Shown here: piece after piece, positions 1 to 10,735 of the stretch
Layout: each line of letters opens with the position of its first letter
Position numbering within the stretch: position 1 is the first letter of the stretch
DNA from: Pyrenula massariospora
Lineage: Eukaryota; Ascomycota; Eurotiomycetes; Pyrenulales; Pyrenulaceae
Length of the DNA stretch: 64,000 nt
NCBI GenBank assembly: GCA_021030905.1
Contig: JAGFMI010000024.1
Span: forward strand, 558,001 to 622,000
Direction of reading: 5' to 3'
The notes under the pieces: generated by a model
The model's input: only the letters and a program-made list of their open reading frames with translations
What the model was told of the DNA's origin: nothing
The model's database searches: none
Translations under genes and position numbers: made by a program

Positions 1-2098
1 GCTTGTCAACGCGGGCACCCGGTGTATTGCGATATGGTCCTTCAATGCCAAGCTCCTGCATCGCAACCATCAATGCACAGATAAATTTGTTCCTTCGTTG
101 TAGACGAAGCAACTCATTCTGCCAATTGGATTTGTAGAAGAACACGACGTTGACGGTAAGTGAGTAGGCTTCTGTGACTTCTCGAAGTTCTGTAAGAATA
201 TTACTCTGGTATTCTCGCTTTTCTGCGCGGACAAACTCGAGTAGAGACTGACGCAGATCGTCAATCTGCTGCAGGGTCGTCCCAAAACGGATGACAATCG
301 GGACGGCCTCCGCTAGGCCACCAGAACGCCGCATGTTGAGGATGAAAAGGGTATTGAGGTAGCTGTTCGGGGCCTGCACAATATGACCTTCCATTTTCTT
401 AAACTCGGTGTAGAGTAGGGCAATCTCTTTGACAAAGTAGTCATCACCTCTTAGGGTTGATCCGGTATTACCGTAAATGGAAACTCGATCTCCAACGTCG
501 AACGGGTGCTTGACGAACACGAAGATAACAGATTGGAGGAATTCCTGCGCGGTAGCAGAGAAAAGCCATGACAGAGCAAGGACAGCAGACCCTGCCGACG
601 TGAGGACACCTGCAGCAGATGTGGAGATGAGCGAGATCAGTACAAGCACCGCGATGATGATCACAAGGAAGAATAGAACGTCATCAAGCTTGCTGACGAC
701 CGAGTCGAGATCCTTTAGCGAGGCAGTAATCGATTTGCGTTCACGTCCAATCTCAACACATACTGCTTCGAGTTCCTCCATAGAGATGTCGCCATTCATG
801 TCCCTGTCGAACATGCCAAAAGCCGCTTCAGCCTCCTCCTCGTTGTCGAAAGCACTCTTCAAATCGCCGGAGAAGACCGTATCAAATCCGTCTCTAACGA
901 AGGTGCGATACAAACGTCTTGCCAACACTTGACTGCCTTGAGTGGAGTGAAGCAGTGTGAGAACGACTTGGTGAGGGTGGTTGCTTTTGGCAACCGTTTT
1001 CCCAGTGAAGTCACCGGCCACGGTACCTGCAGCATCGCCGACCTTCGAGAATGCTTCTCGAGCAGCCTTCTGAGCCTTGTCAGCGTAATGCATCGGTGTC
1101 ATTGCACCAGATCCAGGACCGGAAGGCTGCTTCTCTTCAAATTCCGAATCCTCCATAGCGATCTTATCCTTGGAGAATGCGTAGAGCTTGGTCAGACTTC
1201 CAATCTGGAATTTGTTGAGTTCAATTCGATCTGCATATGTCCGTAAATGGAAACTTATGGCAATCAATTGGATAATGATCTTCTCCACAAAGTTCAGGCA
1301 GGCAAGCACGAAAATGGATATGATAACCTTGTTAAGAGTATCCTCCCAATGCTTGGTCGCTTTATTACCGTCAAGGTGATGATTTTTCATTGTGGGGAGG
1401 AAGGAAATCTCAACCCCTAACCACCAGAAAAACAATGTTGCAGGAACTTCGAGCTGTTTGCCAAGATCGCGCCATTTTTTCGAGTTGTTGGTGAATAGGC
1501 TGGAGATGAGTCCTAGGGGCCAAGGTATGCATTTTGCCACGATCCGTCCAGCCCACAATGTCAACCAGATTATTTCCAACCACACAGAAAACCAGAGTAG
1601 ACTGACCCCACCGACACTAGCGCGAGGGAATAAGAAATGACCCAAAAGGAGTGGGATCAGCAAGACGGAGAACAGCGGTATAATATAGAAGAACCAGCGG
1701 ATGACGACTGATCGGCGATGAATAGCTTTGAGCAGCTTGGACAGGTTATTCGATGGAACCTCGGGAGGTTTATATAGGGCAGTTCTCTCGTGTAGGGGGT
1801 TGGTGGCTTGGTCAAACTCGTCAATCGGTTCTGACCTTTTGGAGCGAGAGCGACGCATCTTGAGCTCATCATTGGTGTTGGAGACGTTCCTCTCCACTTG
1901 GAGCATAGCCAGGTCATCTTCTAACCGATGTGCTTCTTCTCGTGACTGGGAAGGGGAACGTAGACGTGTATCCATCCTCTGGGAGGCCGCCAGATGATTT
2001 GGGTCATCCTCTCCCACCGCTGTGCCTTCTTCTTCCGAAGACCTTGTAGTGTTATTGAAAAGCTTGTGCTGGTCCCTCTCGTCAACCGGGGTGGCCAT
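1..2098 (-). CDS. MscS-family mechanosensitive ion channel with EF-hand (partial, C-terminus beyond left edge)
   Basis: One open frame runs from an ATG at 2098 to the window edge without an intron, giving at least 699 residues. Family: fungal Msy1/Msy2-type MscS channels, which sit in the ER membrane and release ions/Ca2+ on hypo-osmotic swelling. Seen: a hydrophilic N-terminus of about 130 residues, several hydrophobic segments, an EF-hand loop near residues 430-441 ([14 protein letters not shown]), then hydrophobic helices leading into the MscS signature [15 protein letters not shown]. The EF-hand before the pore helix is the hallmark of the fungal subfamily. The reading ends near the MscS C-terminal domain; S. 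pombe relatives are about 860-1010 residues, so 150-300 residues are probably missing. The start is the first ATG of the frame, and the next upstream region shows no further homology. Confidence 0.92.
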   Translation of the reverse strand, partial: MATPVDERDQHKLFNNTTRSSEEEGTAVGEDDPNHLAASQRMDTRLRSPSQSREEAHRLEDDLAMLQVERNVSNTNDELKMRRSRSKRSEPIDEFDQATNPLHERTALYKPPEVPSNNLSKLLKAIHRRSVVIRWFFYIIPLFSVLLIPLLLGHFLFPRASVGGVSLLWFSVWLEIIWLTLWAGRIVAKCIPWPLGLISSLFTNNSKKWRDLGKQLEVPATLFFWWLGVEISFLPTMKNHHLDGNKATKHWEDTLNKVIISIFVLACLNFVEKIIIQLIAISFHLRTYADRIELNKFQIGSLTKLYAFSKDKIAMEDSEFEEKQPSGPGSGAMTPMHYADKAQKAAREAFSKVGDAAGTVAGDFTGKTVAKSNHPHQVVLTLLHSTQGSQVLARRLYRTFVRDGFDTVFSGDLKSAFDNEEEAEAAFGMFDRDMNGDISMEELEAVCVEIGRERKSITASLKDLDSVVSKLDDVLFFLVIIIAVLVLISLISTSAAGVLTSAGSAVLALSWLFSATAQEFLQSVIFVFVKHPFDVGDRVSIYGNTGSTLRGDDYFVKEIALLYTEFKKMEGHIVQAPNSYLNTLFILNMRRSGGLAEAVPIVIRFGTTLQQIDDLRQSLLEFVRAEKREYQSNILTELREVTEAYSLTVNVVFFYKSNWQNELLRLQRRNKFICALMVAMQELGIEGPYRNTPGARVDK

Positions 2099-3601
2099 CA
2101 CAGGGTGATTCGTCACGGCGAGAGGCAATTGGCAGTCCCCAGAATGACGTATGACTAAGACAGGATAGCGTGAGAAGCAGCCGCCTGGGCTGAAGGATTG
2201 GAAGCGATCGTGGGGTCAGCGTGTAATATAAAAAGCGAACGTTATGCTGAAAGCCGTCAAAAAGTATGGGAAAACAAGAATACACGGTGATGCTGTAGCT
2301 GTGGAAGAAAAGGCACGAAAAATGTGGGGACGGATGGGTGGGTGGAAAAGAATTTGATGGGCGGCGAACGACCTTTCGGGTGATGCAGGTCCAGGGATCA
2401 CCAGGGATCAGAAGGCGTGCACGGATAGGTGGTGCCAAGTGCTGTGGGGGTTCAGCCCCGTTTGCCGCTTCCGCCCCCTTCGGCCCAACATTGAGCGGTC
2501 TGACAGCCAAAAGAGGCGAGTGGACCCCCAAACGGCCAGTCAATATAGACGCTGTGGAACGTCCGCTACAGACGGCCGACGCCTATCACGCCTGATGATT
2601 CCCTATCGGACCGCCATTTAACCTGCGATAGGCGGAGTCTCATACCAATTCCCGTGCCTGATTCAACAAGTTTTTCTGACCTGCTGTTAGCTCCGCGTGT
2701 CGCTGGCCTGGCCCATATCGTTCGATGAAGCACACCGAGCTCCTGAAGATCCCGGAAGCCGCCGGGATGATGCTTCATATCTCGGTGTCGATTGGATGGG
2801 CTTGGGAGTCGAGACAGTTGATACCTTGACCGCCACTCAAGGTTCGCTGCAGCACGCGTACCTCTGGTGTTTCATGATCCAACATGGCAGTCTCGAATTC
2901 TGCATGCGCAAGACATGTACGTATAACAGACGGTGATGTCCTCTTGACAACAACTCTGCTCGGACTTCCCCCGATTTTTTGCATCGATTTCCCTTAATCA
3001 GTAGCAAGTTCATCCAAAAGGCCAGATCTATGAAATCAAGAGACGCGTCAGTTTGTGTCGGCATGCATGCCGAGCCTTGCGCTCCAGTTGGCAACTCGCC
3101 CCTTTTCATGTAATCATTAAATCACGGAAGCGATCAAATGAGCATTCGAAAACCAAGTCCTTTCTCCCTTTCTCATCCTTCTACATCTCACCATGCATAT
3201 CAGGCTCCGAATTGGATCGCAGCACCATACAGTCCTTCGCAGGCTGGCTCAGAGTCCAAGGGCATGTTTCGACCTTTCTGCCAAGCTGCTAGGGGCGCAT
3301 CGGTGGCTGCAGCCATGAAACGTTCCCCTGACCCATGGATTTCTAAAGATAAGGCTACGAACGAAGTCCGGCCATGTTGACATCAAATTTCTGCGATCCT
3401 CTCGTTGCGCGAAGCCTTTCTTGACGAAATGAAGTTGTCGGTAAGAGCGATCAAAGCCGCACATGTAAACATCTTTCTTTGGCAGAATCCAATTTCTGCT
3501 ACATACCTCAGTTGCTACCTCTAAATGCTCACAAGGTTCTTGCTCCTCTCTCATGCACTCTAGAAATTGGTCAATGTTGTCTGTACCTAATTTCGCATTC
3601 T
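2099..3601. other. Gene-free interval, 5' of the MscS gene and 3' of the SDR gene
   Basis: About 1.5 kb. Short frames exist on both strands but none has family features, a convincing ATG or codon continuity. The part next to 2098 is presumably the channel promoter. I see nothing else to name. Confidence 0.5.
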
Positions 3602-4405
3602 CTACTTCTCACCGGTGCTTTTCAGATAATCATCCCCAAAAGCACCATACCATTTTGCAACTATCTCCTTCCCCGGGCCAGCACTAATAGTATCCTCATT
3701 CTTCTCCCACCCCTCAATCACCTCCTTCATAAACTCATCAATCGACAACGCTACCTTATTTCCCTTCGCCCTCTTATTATCATCAGGATCCACCCTCTCC
3801 CGATGTAAATCCGTCTCCACGCTTGGCGGCACAATCTCAACAACCCTCACCTTACTCCCCGCCTGCAGCAACTGCGTCCTCAGGTTCACGCTGAAACTGT
3901 GCAGCCACGCCTTTGTCCCATTGTAAACCGGATTGATCACGCTCGACGGCAGAAATCCGAGGATGGAAGATACATTCATCACCACCGCGCCGTTAGGTCG
4001 CTTGCTGAAGTGCGGTAGCAGCCCAACACTCAAATGCATCGGCCCCCGGATATTGATATCGATCTCCTGATCCGCCTTGGCCAGATCAAACCCATACGTG
4101 GCCCCCTCCAGCACCTGGAACGGCCGCTGCACCCCCGCGTTGTTCACCAAGCAGTCCAGCTCCGGGTGCTCGGTCGTGACCCGCTCGACAAACGCCGGGA
4201 TCGCGCCCACGTCGCCCGTGTCCAGCACGTAGTAGCCTGCGGCGCCGATGGCGGTCGCGGTGGCGCTCAGGTTCGCCTCGGTACGGCCTGCGAGGAGGAC
4301 TTTTTTGCCCTGGGCGACGAGGTGCTGGGCCATGGCCTTGCCGAGGCCGCCAGCGCCGCCGGTGATGAGGGCGCAGGTGAAGGAGAGGGTTGGGATCGGG
4401 GCCAT
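3602..4405 (-). CDS. Classical short-chain dehydrogenase/reductase, DltE-like
   Basis: Single exon, 267 residues, normal length for a classical SDR. The ATG at 4405 was chosen because the Rossmann strand begins about 10 residues later; the open frame continues upstream but that stretch has no SDR features. Seen: cofactor loop TGGAGGLG at residues 15-22, structural NNAG at 88-91, catalytic Ser in NVSS (146/147) and Tyr161-x-x-x-Lys165 (YNGTK). The string VNNAGVQR is typical of the DltE subgroup of NAD(P)H oxidoreductases, whose substrates are mostly unknown. No signal peptide or membrane segment, so probably cytosolic. It lies 3' of the CYP53 gene on the same strand, which would fit oxidoreductase work in the same pathway, but that link is inferred only. 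The coding strand is C-rich at the 5' end and G/A-rich at the 3' end. Confidence 0.9.
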   Translation of the reverse strand: MAPIPTLSFTCALITGGAGGLGKAMAQHLVAQGKKVLLAGRTEANLSATATAIGAAGYYVLDTGDVGAIPAFVERVTTEHPELDCLVNNAGVQRPFQVLEGATYGFDLAKADQEIDINIRGPMHLSVGLLPHFSKRPNGAVVMNVSSILGFLPSSVINPVYNGTKAWLHSFSVNLRTQLLQAGSKVRVVEIVPPSVETDLHRERVDPDDNKRAKGNKVALSIDEFMKEVIEGWEKNEDTISAGPGKEIVAKWYGAFGDDYLKSTGEK

Positions 4406-5257
4406 GGTGTAACGCGATGGGGAGGAACTTTGTCTTTTTGGATGTAGATATAGATTTGAGCGTGGGAAATTGATGACATGGCTCGAGAAGCATATCCAGG
4501 GAGAGCTATCCGCCTTATATACTTCCTGCCCCCCTCCCCCCGAAAAAAAGACGTGAGATCCCCACCTACCCACCACCTCAATCTTTTTTTTCTCTGACAG
4601 CTTCACCACGGACCCAAAACGGCGTTTAAGCCCTATCCCAGACAAACCCTAAACGCACGTACCTACCCCAAGCCACGGAAAACCACCAAGCTCCAACAAA
4701 ATTCGATGATACAGTATGACAGCGCGCTCAGACCACCACGCCCCGGACATAACATGCCTAGCACCCCGCACGCACCACAGGGTGGCCCCTGTCTCTAATT
4801 CTCTATCTCTTCACCCCACTGTCCAACTAGGTAGCTAAGGTATCCCTACAAGAGACAATGCGGTTCAGTTCTTACTAATAGTCTTACGAGCCTAGGTAAC
4901 TTGATGATCTCGCTATGCCTAAGCGGGGCGTGCGTCCGGTACCAAGCTTCCTTGCCGAGAATGATCGCATTGGGATTTCAGGCTGAGGGTGTGATCTGAT
5001 TTGAAGGTTTGCTGCGTTGTGGTTGGGGCTTAATGGGTGATGGGGGTGGGTTTATGGTGTAGAAGTTTGCTGGATGGGGTATATGCGGTGGAAAGGGCGT
5101 GAATAAAATTCCCCGCTCCTCGGGACACTCCACCCAGTGCTCAGACTAATCTGCAATCTTACTCTCAATTTGATGTATATACACCAGCCCAATCCGATAT
5201 ATCCAGCCTCGACAGACTCTCAATTTTCCTATTCCCCCACCTGCCCGTCTCTTTCAC
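4406..5257. other. Gene-free interval between SDR start and P450 stop
   Basis: About 850 bp holding the presumed SDR promoter (next to 4405) and the P450 3' region. No reading frame with family features; no repeat noticed. Confidence 0.5.
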
Positions 5258-7255
5258 CTACCCCCTCCTCCTCCTAACCCCAACCCTCAACCCAACCGGC
5301 TTCCTCAAAAACCCCTCCCTCGTCCCCAACTCCGCCCCTTGCTCCATCCGAAACTCCCACCGCCAAAACACCGTCGCCGCCATCACACTCAACTCCATCT
5401 CCGCCACATTCCGCCCCACGCACGCCCTCGGCCCGTAGCTGAACGGCACAAACGCCGCCTTCTGCCTGTCGGTAATCGCGCCCTCGGCCCAGCGGGAGGG
5501 GTTGAAGACGTGCGCGTCCGCGCCCCAGATGGCCGGGGAGTGGTGGATGGTGTAGGCGGGGACGGAGAGGGCGGTGCTGGGGGGGAAGGTGTGGTTTGCG
5601 ATTTTGATGGGGGCGGGGGAGGAGGGGTGGTCCGGGGTGGCGACTGGGGTCAGGCGCGGGAGGCCGAGGGAGGAGGTGCTGTGGATGCGGAGGGTTTCGC
5701 TGATCACGGCGGCGAGGTGGGGGAGGTCTTTGACGGCGGCGTAGCTCGGCACAGCCACCTCCCCACCGTCTGCGCCGCTGGGGGGTGGCCCAAGGCGCGC
5801 ATCAAGCTCGGCGGTGAGGCGGGGGAGGACGCGGGGCGCGTTGGCGACGCAGTGGAAGAGCATGGCGCACATGGTGTTGCTGGTGGTGTCGCTGCCGGCG
5901 ATGAGCTGGGTGAGGGCTTCCGCGGTGAGCTCCTCGCGGGCCAGCGGGGCGCCGGTCTCGTCGCGGCCTTCCATTAGGCGGGCGAGTAGGTCCACGCGGC
6001 CGGTGCCCTTTTCTCCCTTTGCTTCTAGTTCTGATTGGAGGTGTAGGCGCTCGTTGACGCGGGCAACGGCGATCCCGGCGAGGTCTTCGACGGCGGCGAG
6101 GCCCTGCCGGAAGAAGGGGTCTGGGAGGTACTTTGCGTAGGGTTTGAGTTGGGGGAGGCAGCCTAATGTCCCCGAAACTTCTCCGCGGCGGTTGAGCACT
6201 TGGATGGCTGGGGCGTAGGTTGGCGGAGAGGTGGGTGTTTTGCGGACTTCGGCTATGTCAGCACCTTTGGAGAGCATGTTGAAGGGGGCACCGAAGGCGA
6301 GGTCCTAGACGCAGCATTAGATTTGCAGGCGGAGAGTAAGTGATGCTTAAAAGGCGGCTCGATTCCAAAAAGGGGTCGAAATAGGATGACTAACGTACCC
6401 CGATAATGTCAAAGGCAAGGTAATTGAACCAATGCAGCGCATCGATGCTCTTGTACCCTCCATCATTCTTATTTTCCTGCGCTCCCTGATCACAAAGTTC
6501 ATTCCACTTTCGGACGAAGATCTCGATGTTCGCGTGGATGTACTGTTCAAACTGGCCGATGGATTTGGCACTGAATGTGTGTGAGACGGTCTTGCGCTTC
6601 CGTGTGTGCTCGGCGCGGTCGCGCGTGTTGAAGAGGCCCCGGCGAATGCTGACGAAGGCGTCATAGTACTCACTAGAGATTGGTCAGAACCCGCAGTGAA
6701 AGTGTGTGTAGGTTGTGGAGAATGTTAAGATAGGTAAAGAAGCTAAAAAGGAATAGGGAATGGGGATGGAGGATGCTGAATGCCGATAAGAACCAATTTG
6801 AAGACGAATCCGCGAGGGAAAAGGACGAATATTGGATCGACCCAGGTTCCGCTCGAAACAATAAAAAAGTGTGTCAAGAAGAGTTTAATGCAAGAGAGCG
6901 GACAGAAGGCAAGTAGCAAGGAGCTGTAGGAGAATCTTCAAAAAAGCAAAACATACCTCTTCAAAAATCCATTCCCATGCCCATAAATCACCGGTATCGC
7001 ATCCGCATCCGCTATACTCACATGATTCGGCTGAATCCTTACTACCTTCCCATATTTCTTATGTGCCTCGTCCACTGCGAGGTAGCGGCGGCCCCGGCGG
7101 CATTGGTACATGAGCCAGAGGTTGGAGAAGGCGGCGGGAAAGGGGCCAGGGATACGACGGAGAGACGCAGCGCGGAGATAGGGGAGGAGGTAGTAGAGCA
7201 GCGGCAGGAGGAGGATGGTGTACGGGGAAAGGAGGTTAGAGGGGTGGAGGATCAT
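5258..7255 (-). CDS. bphA: Cytochrome P450, CYP53 family (benzoate 4-monooxygenase)
   Basis: Three exons on the minus strand: 7255-6957, 6672-6399 and 6304-5258, giving 539 residues. Introns are 284 nt (6673-6956, long for this genome) and 94 nt (6305-6398). Splicing reads GNGFLKS|EYYDAFVS and FDIIG|DLAFGAPF, both continuous with CYP53. Seen: N-terminal membrane anchor (LLLPLLYYLLPYL), I-helix AGSDTTS, ExxR region (SETLRIHS) and heme loop FSYGPRACVG with thiolate Cys at about residue 486. The sequence closely resembles Aspergillus BphA along its length. Known role: ER-anchored, P450-reductase-dependent para-hydroxylation of benzoate to 4-hydroxybenzoate, feeding the protocatechuate/beta-ketoadipate route and detoxifying plant benzoates. 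Substrate here is inferred from family. A same-strand SDR lies downstream and a permease upstream. Confidence 0.93.
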
Positions 7256-8102
7256 AGTTGGCGAGTAGAGTTGATGGTGGAAGAGGGTTCTTGGAAAGTT
7301 GTCTTGCTGCTCGGGTGGGAAGGGGAGAAGCAAAAATGAAATGATGGAATGCCAATAAAAGGTCAGAAGGCCGTAAATGTCATAACGTAGATAAAAGGCG
7401 TGTATTTTGGGGGATATACATAGGTTTCTCGTATTCCTACTTCTCAATCAAGGTCGATTTCCCGAGCTCATCGTACACTCTTCAGCGCAGCATCTCCAGA
7501 GTACGATCTATTAAATATTCTCTGAACTCGGAACGTCGGCCAGCAAAGATTTCAAATTCACGCAAGAAACAGTCAAAAAGCATCAGCAGACAATGAAGGA
7601 GGCGACACGGATGTCTTTTCGGGTCGATTTATCCTCGTCACGGTTGAAGGCGCGGGAACCAGATTAGCAGACCGACCTTGTCAGCCAGCGTGCGTCTCCT
7701 CGCTGCAAGCTTCATCGTCATCGAAGTATAGCGCAGGGCGAGAGCAGGGCAGCTGGTCCCCGCAAAAGAGCGCCTTGATACATTTCGGATGGCCTAGCCG
7801 GAGCCGAAGGATCTTCTGGTCCCCGCAGTTGACCAAAAATGGATAATGCATGCTTCGGCGAGTGGTTCGGTATGCTGGGAGCACCTCGGGTAGGTTGTCG
7901 CGGGAAGCTATTCGGTCTCTAAAGCTGTCTGTTGCTTTGGTATTCAAAGATAAGTAGATGGGCATATTAAATTGGAATTGGGCTTCACAAGTACGATACG
8001 ACTTTGAGAGACTTCAACTGCGGAAAGTGATGACCGTCAACTCTGTAGTTTCGTAGAAAGATAGCACAGAAACTACTTCGCGCAGTATACTACGAGTTTC
8101 AC
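7256..8102. other. P450 promoter / permease 3' interval
   Basis: About 850 bp. It contains one ATG-initiated minus-strand frame of 94 codons (7965-7681) with no recognisable domain, which I do not call as a gene. Otherwise nothing supported. Confidence 0.45.
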
Positions 8103-10271
8103 TCAAGCCAGATACTCCCCTTTCCCTCCATTCAAACTCTCCTCCTTGCCACTGCTTTCTCCCTCAGCCCCGTCCAGTCCCATCTCCTTGCCCTCGATTC
8201 CTTCCACCCTGCCCTCCACACTCGCCAAATGCTCCACATTGACCTTTGGCCCTTTGAACCATTTATGAGCGTCCACCACCCACCAGACCAGCACACCTAA
8301 CATTGGCGCCCCCCAAACTAGACACGTCCAATTCATTAGGCTAGGCTCCAGATCTCCACCGGTTACACTCGGCAGACACAGAATCGGAATCATCAGTGAC
8401 GTGAAAGCTGTGGCCAGCGTCCCAACAATGGGCGAGAACTTCCCCAGATGCCACGGTCCTGGACGGAATCTGTTCCCAACGAAGAAAGTCCGGATCGTGA
8501 TAGGGATTGTAAAAGCGACAAATGCAGCAATGGCTCCGATGCTGAATATTGCTCCAATCGCGTACGGTCCACCGAAGAGTAGTAATGTGAGTAAGATGCC
8601 AACCACAGCATTGAACCACACAGCATTTACTGGTGTTCGGGTGTACCGATTCACTCGCTTCCAATACCGTGAGAGTGGGAAGCAGTCATCGCGAGCGTAC
8701 GCGAAAGTGACGCGGGAAGCGGCGACCATGCAGCCCTGGCCCATGGAGAAGGCGCAGACGATTGTTAGACCTAGAATAGCAAGGGCAGTGTTCTTAGATA
8801 CGACCTGTAGGAGGTAGGCAGCCCAGGGTTGACCGAGATCAGATTCCAAAACGTCGTCGATGGATACCACGGTATATGCCGAGACGAGTTGGAGGAACCA
8901 GCCCATTAGTCCGCCAATGCCAGATGTAAGAACTAGAAACCGTTGAATTAGAAAGGATATATAGTTTGTGGTAAGAGAACAGGGGTGTGATCCTGAGGCG
9001 GAGGCGTGAAAGGCTCCAAACACAACGTTCAAGAGGCGTCCGTTCACTTACCGATCGCTCTCGGTGACGCTACGTTTGCATTTGAACACTCTTCCGAAAG
9101 GTGAAAAGGGGCATCATATCCCGACATCGTCCAAATGACTATGGTGGTCAGACTTCAGGTGAAGGCAATGAGAGGTTAGAGACAAACCGGCAATGAATGA
9201 CATGAGCGTAGCAACTCCATTCGGAAAATCTGTGCCTTCGTAGAAATCACCCCAGACTTTAGAAGATGCCGTAAAGCGCGGCAGGCCTTGAGACTCCCGA
9301 GTTGTCGCTGCCGGGATAGTGATGATCGTAATGATAAGTGCTATCTGTCTCGCTGTCAGCAGCGTTGCTGTGATCCACATCCTCTAGTACTCTCACAATA
9401 TTAAAGGTCGAGCCATACGAGTTTGCTATGGCAATCCATTTTGTCGGCATACTTGAGATGCATGCATGTATGATCATTATCAGAGTAGTCAATAGCCACA
9501 CTTGATAGTTCTCAGGGACGAATGACGGATCATTGATCGAACCCGCAGCGAGTATCATGGCTGCTAGCGCATAGCTACACGTTCGTCAGCTGTCGGACTC
9601 TGGTAGCGGACTCGTGCCTCTAAAGGTTGAGAGACCGGAACACAATGGCTAAGACTCACTCCACGCTCGGCGCACCTGTAACTTGGACTAGCCAATTACT
9701 CCATCCAGTGATCCAGGCTGCTAATGGGCCATAGCCTGGCGGAGCCAAGACTGCCGCCGCGTAGTAGAGTCCTTTAACCATAATTAGCCTTAATGCTGTA
9801 CTTGTACGTCGTCCAACAATTCATACGTACCTCCGCTGGTTGGCATCGCGCTGCAGAGCTCTGCCATGCCCATCGCCACGCACTGGATGAAGATCATGGC
9901 AATGATCCATCCCCACACCATTCCTGGCGTGCCTGCGTAGCCCATCCCATAGTACAAGGTACTGGCGAAACTAGGAAGTAAACCCAGGACGGCAAACGAG
10001 ACGCAAAACGAAGTCCAAAGTGAGAATTCGCGCTTGAACTCGGGTCTTGACTGTTACGTTAGAATACGCGATCTCTCAAAATAAGGAGATCAAATCTTAG
10101 CACTCACTTGTATCCGAGCGCGGCGAGCACCTGCTCATCCTCGTTGAGATCGCGGTCCGCAATGGGGATTTGATCTGCAGTGAGAACAGATGTGACGGGC
10201 TCTTCGGCAACAGACTTCCTGTGCCCAGCCGCAGAATTACTGCTCGGTTTACGAGGCTGAGAATCGGTCAT
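8103..10271 (-). CDS. APC-family amino-acid/GABA-type permease
   Basis: Seven exons: 10271-10108, 10045-9831, 9771-9660, 9574-9397, 9344-9188, 9138-9052 and 8932-8103, giving 580 residues, typical for fungal APC transporters. Six short introns (49-119 nt) have canonical donors, and every junction restores the family sequence (for example GYK|PEFKREFS, SG|GLYYAAAV, FIA|VIWTMSGYD). Seen: hydrophilic N-terminus, about 12 hydrophobic segments, the APC substrate-site region around MPTSGGLYYAA, and a charged Gly/Glu-rich C-tail. It resembles GABA/choline permeases of the Uga4/GabA group, which take up amino acids or betaine-like compounds with protons at the plasma membrane. Next upstream on the same strand is a gamma-butyrobetaine-hydroxylase-like gene, so a quaternary amine or GABA-like substrate is a reasonable guess but not shown. 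Confidence 0.93.
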
Positions 10272-10735
10272 GGTGGATGATGCGGGAAACAGGCAGCTAC
10301 CCTGGCCCAGGACATGGGATGTGCAGGAGTAAAAGAGGCTGCAATGCTGTCTTCCATCGCAGGTGAGTTTTGAGTGATAAGTAGTAGCAGGAAGGCAGAT
10401 CAGGCCATTGGTGGTCTGGGAGCCATGTCCGTAAAGAGCAAGCTTAAGCGACCGGTGGGAGATAAGAGAAAATTCGGTGGCGTGGAGGGAGAACAAGCGG
10501 TAGAGGCAGGCACGGACAAAGGATCTGGCCGTTGATCTCCGCAACCCGTGTTTGCGGGGGGAGGGGGGGGGGGACACCAGCGGGTGACGTTGCCCAAAAC
10601 GCAACATTGGAATTCTCGCAGTTGAATTAAGAGTCGAACGTGTGATTAGCTCTAAAATTACGACTGTTCAGGATGTTACAACAGTCATCTAGAATACATG
10701 GGTCGTGAATTTTATTAATATGTCTCCAACATCGC
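10272..10735. promoter_or_regulatory. Permease upstream region with a long G tract
   Basis: 464 bp between the permease start and the dioxygenase stop. A run of plus-strand G, interrupted once by A, lies near 10555-10573, so the permease-sense strand carries a C tract about 290 nt before its ATG. Role unknown; it could form a quadruplex on the opposite strand or be a slippage-prone promoter tract. Confidence 0.4.

Noticed and set aside
6673-6861. Open frame inside the first P450 intron
   Set aside because: Splicing from 6956 to 6672 joins the CYP53 sequence without any gap, so no exon is missing.
7681-7965. 94-codon minus frame between P450 and permease
   Set aside because: Has an ATG but no domain, no conserved-looking pattern and lies in a promoter region.
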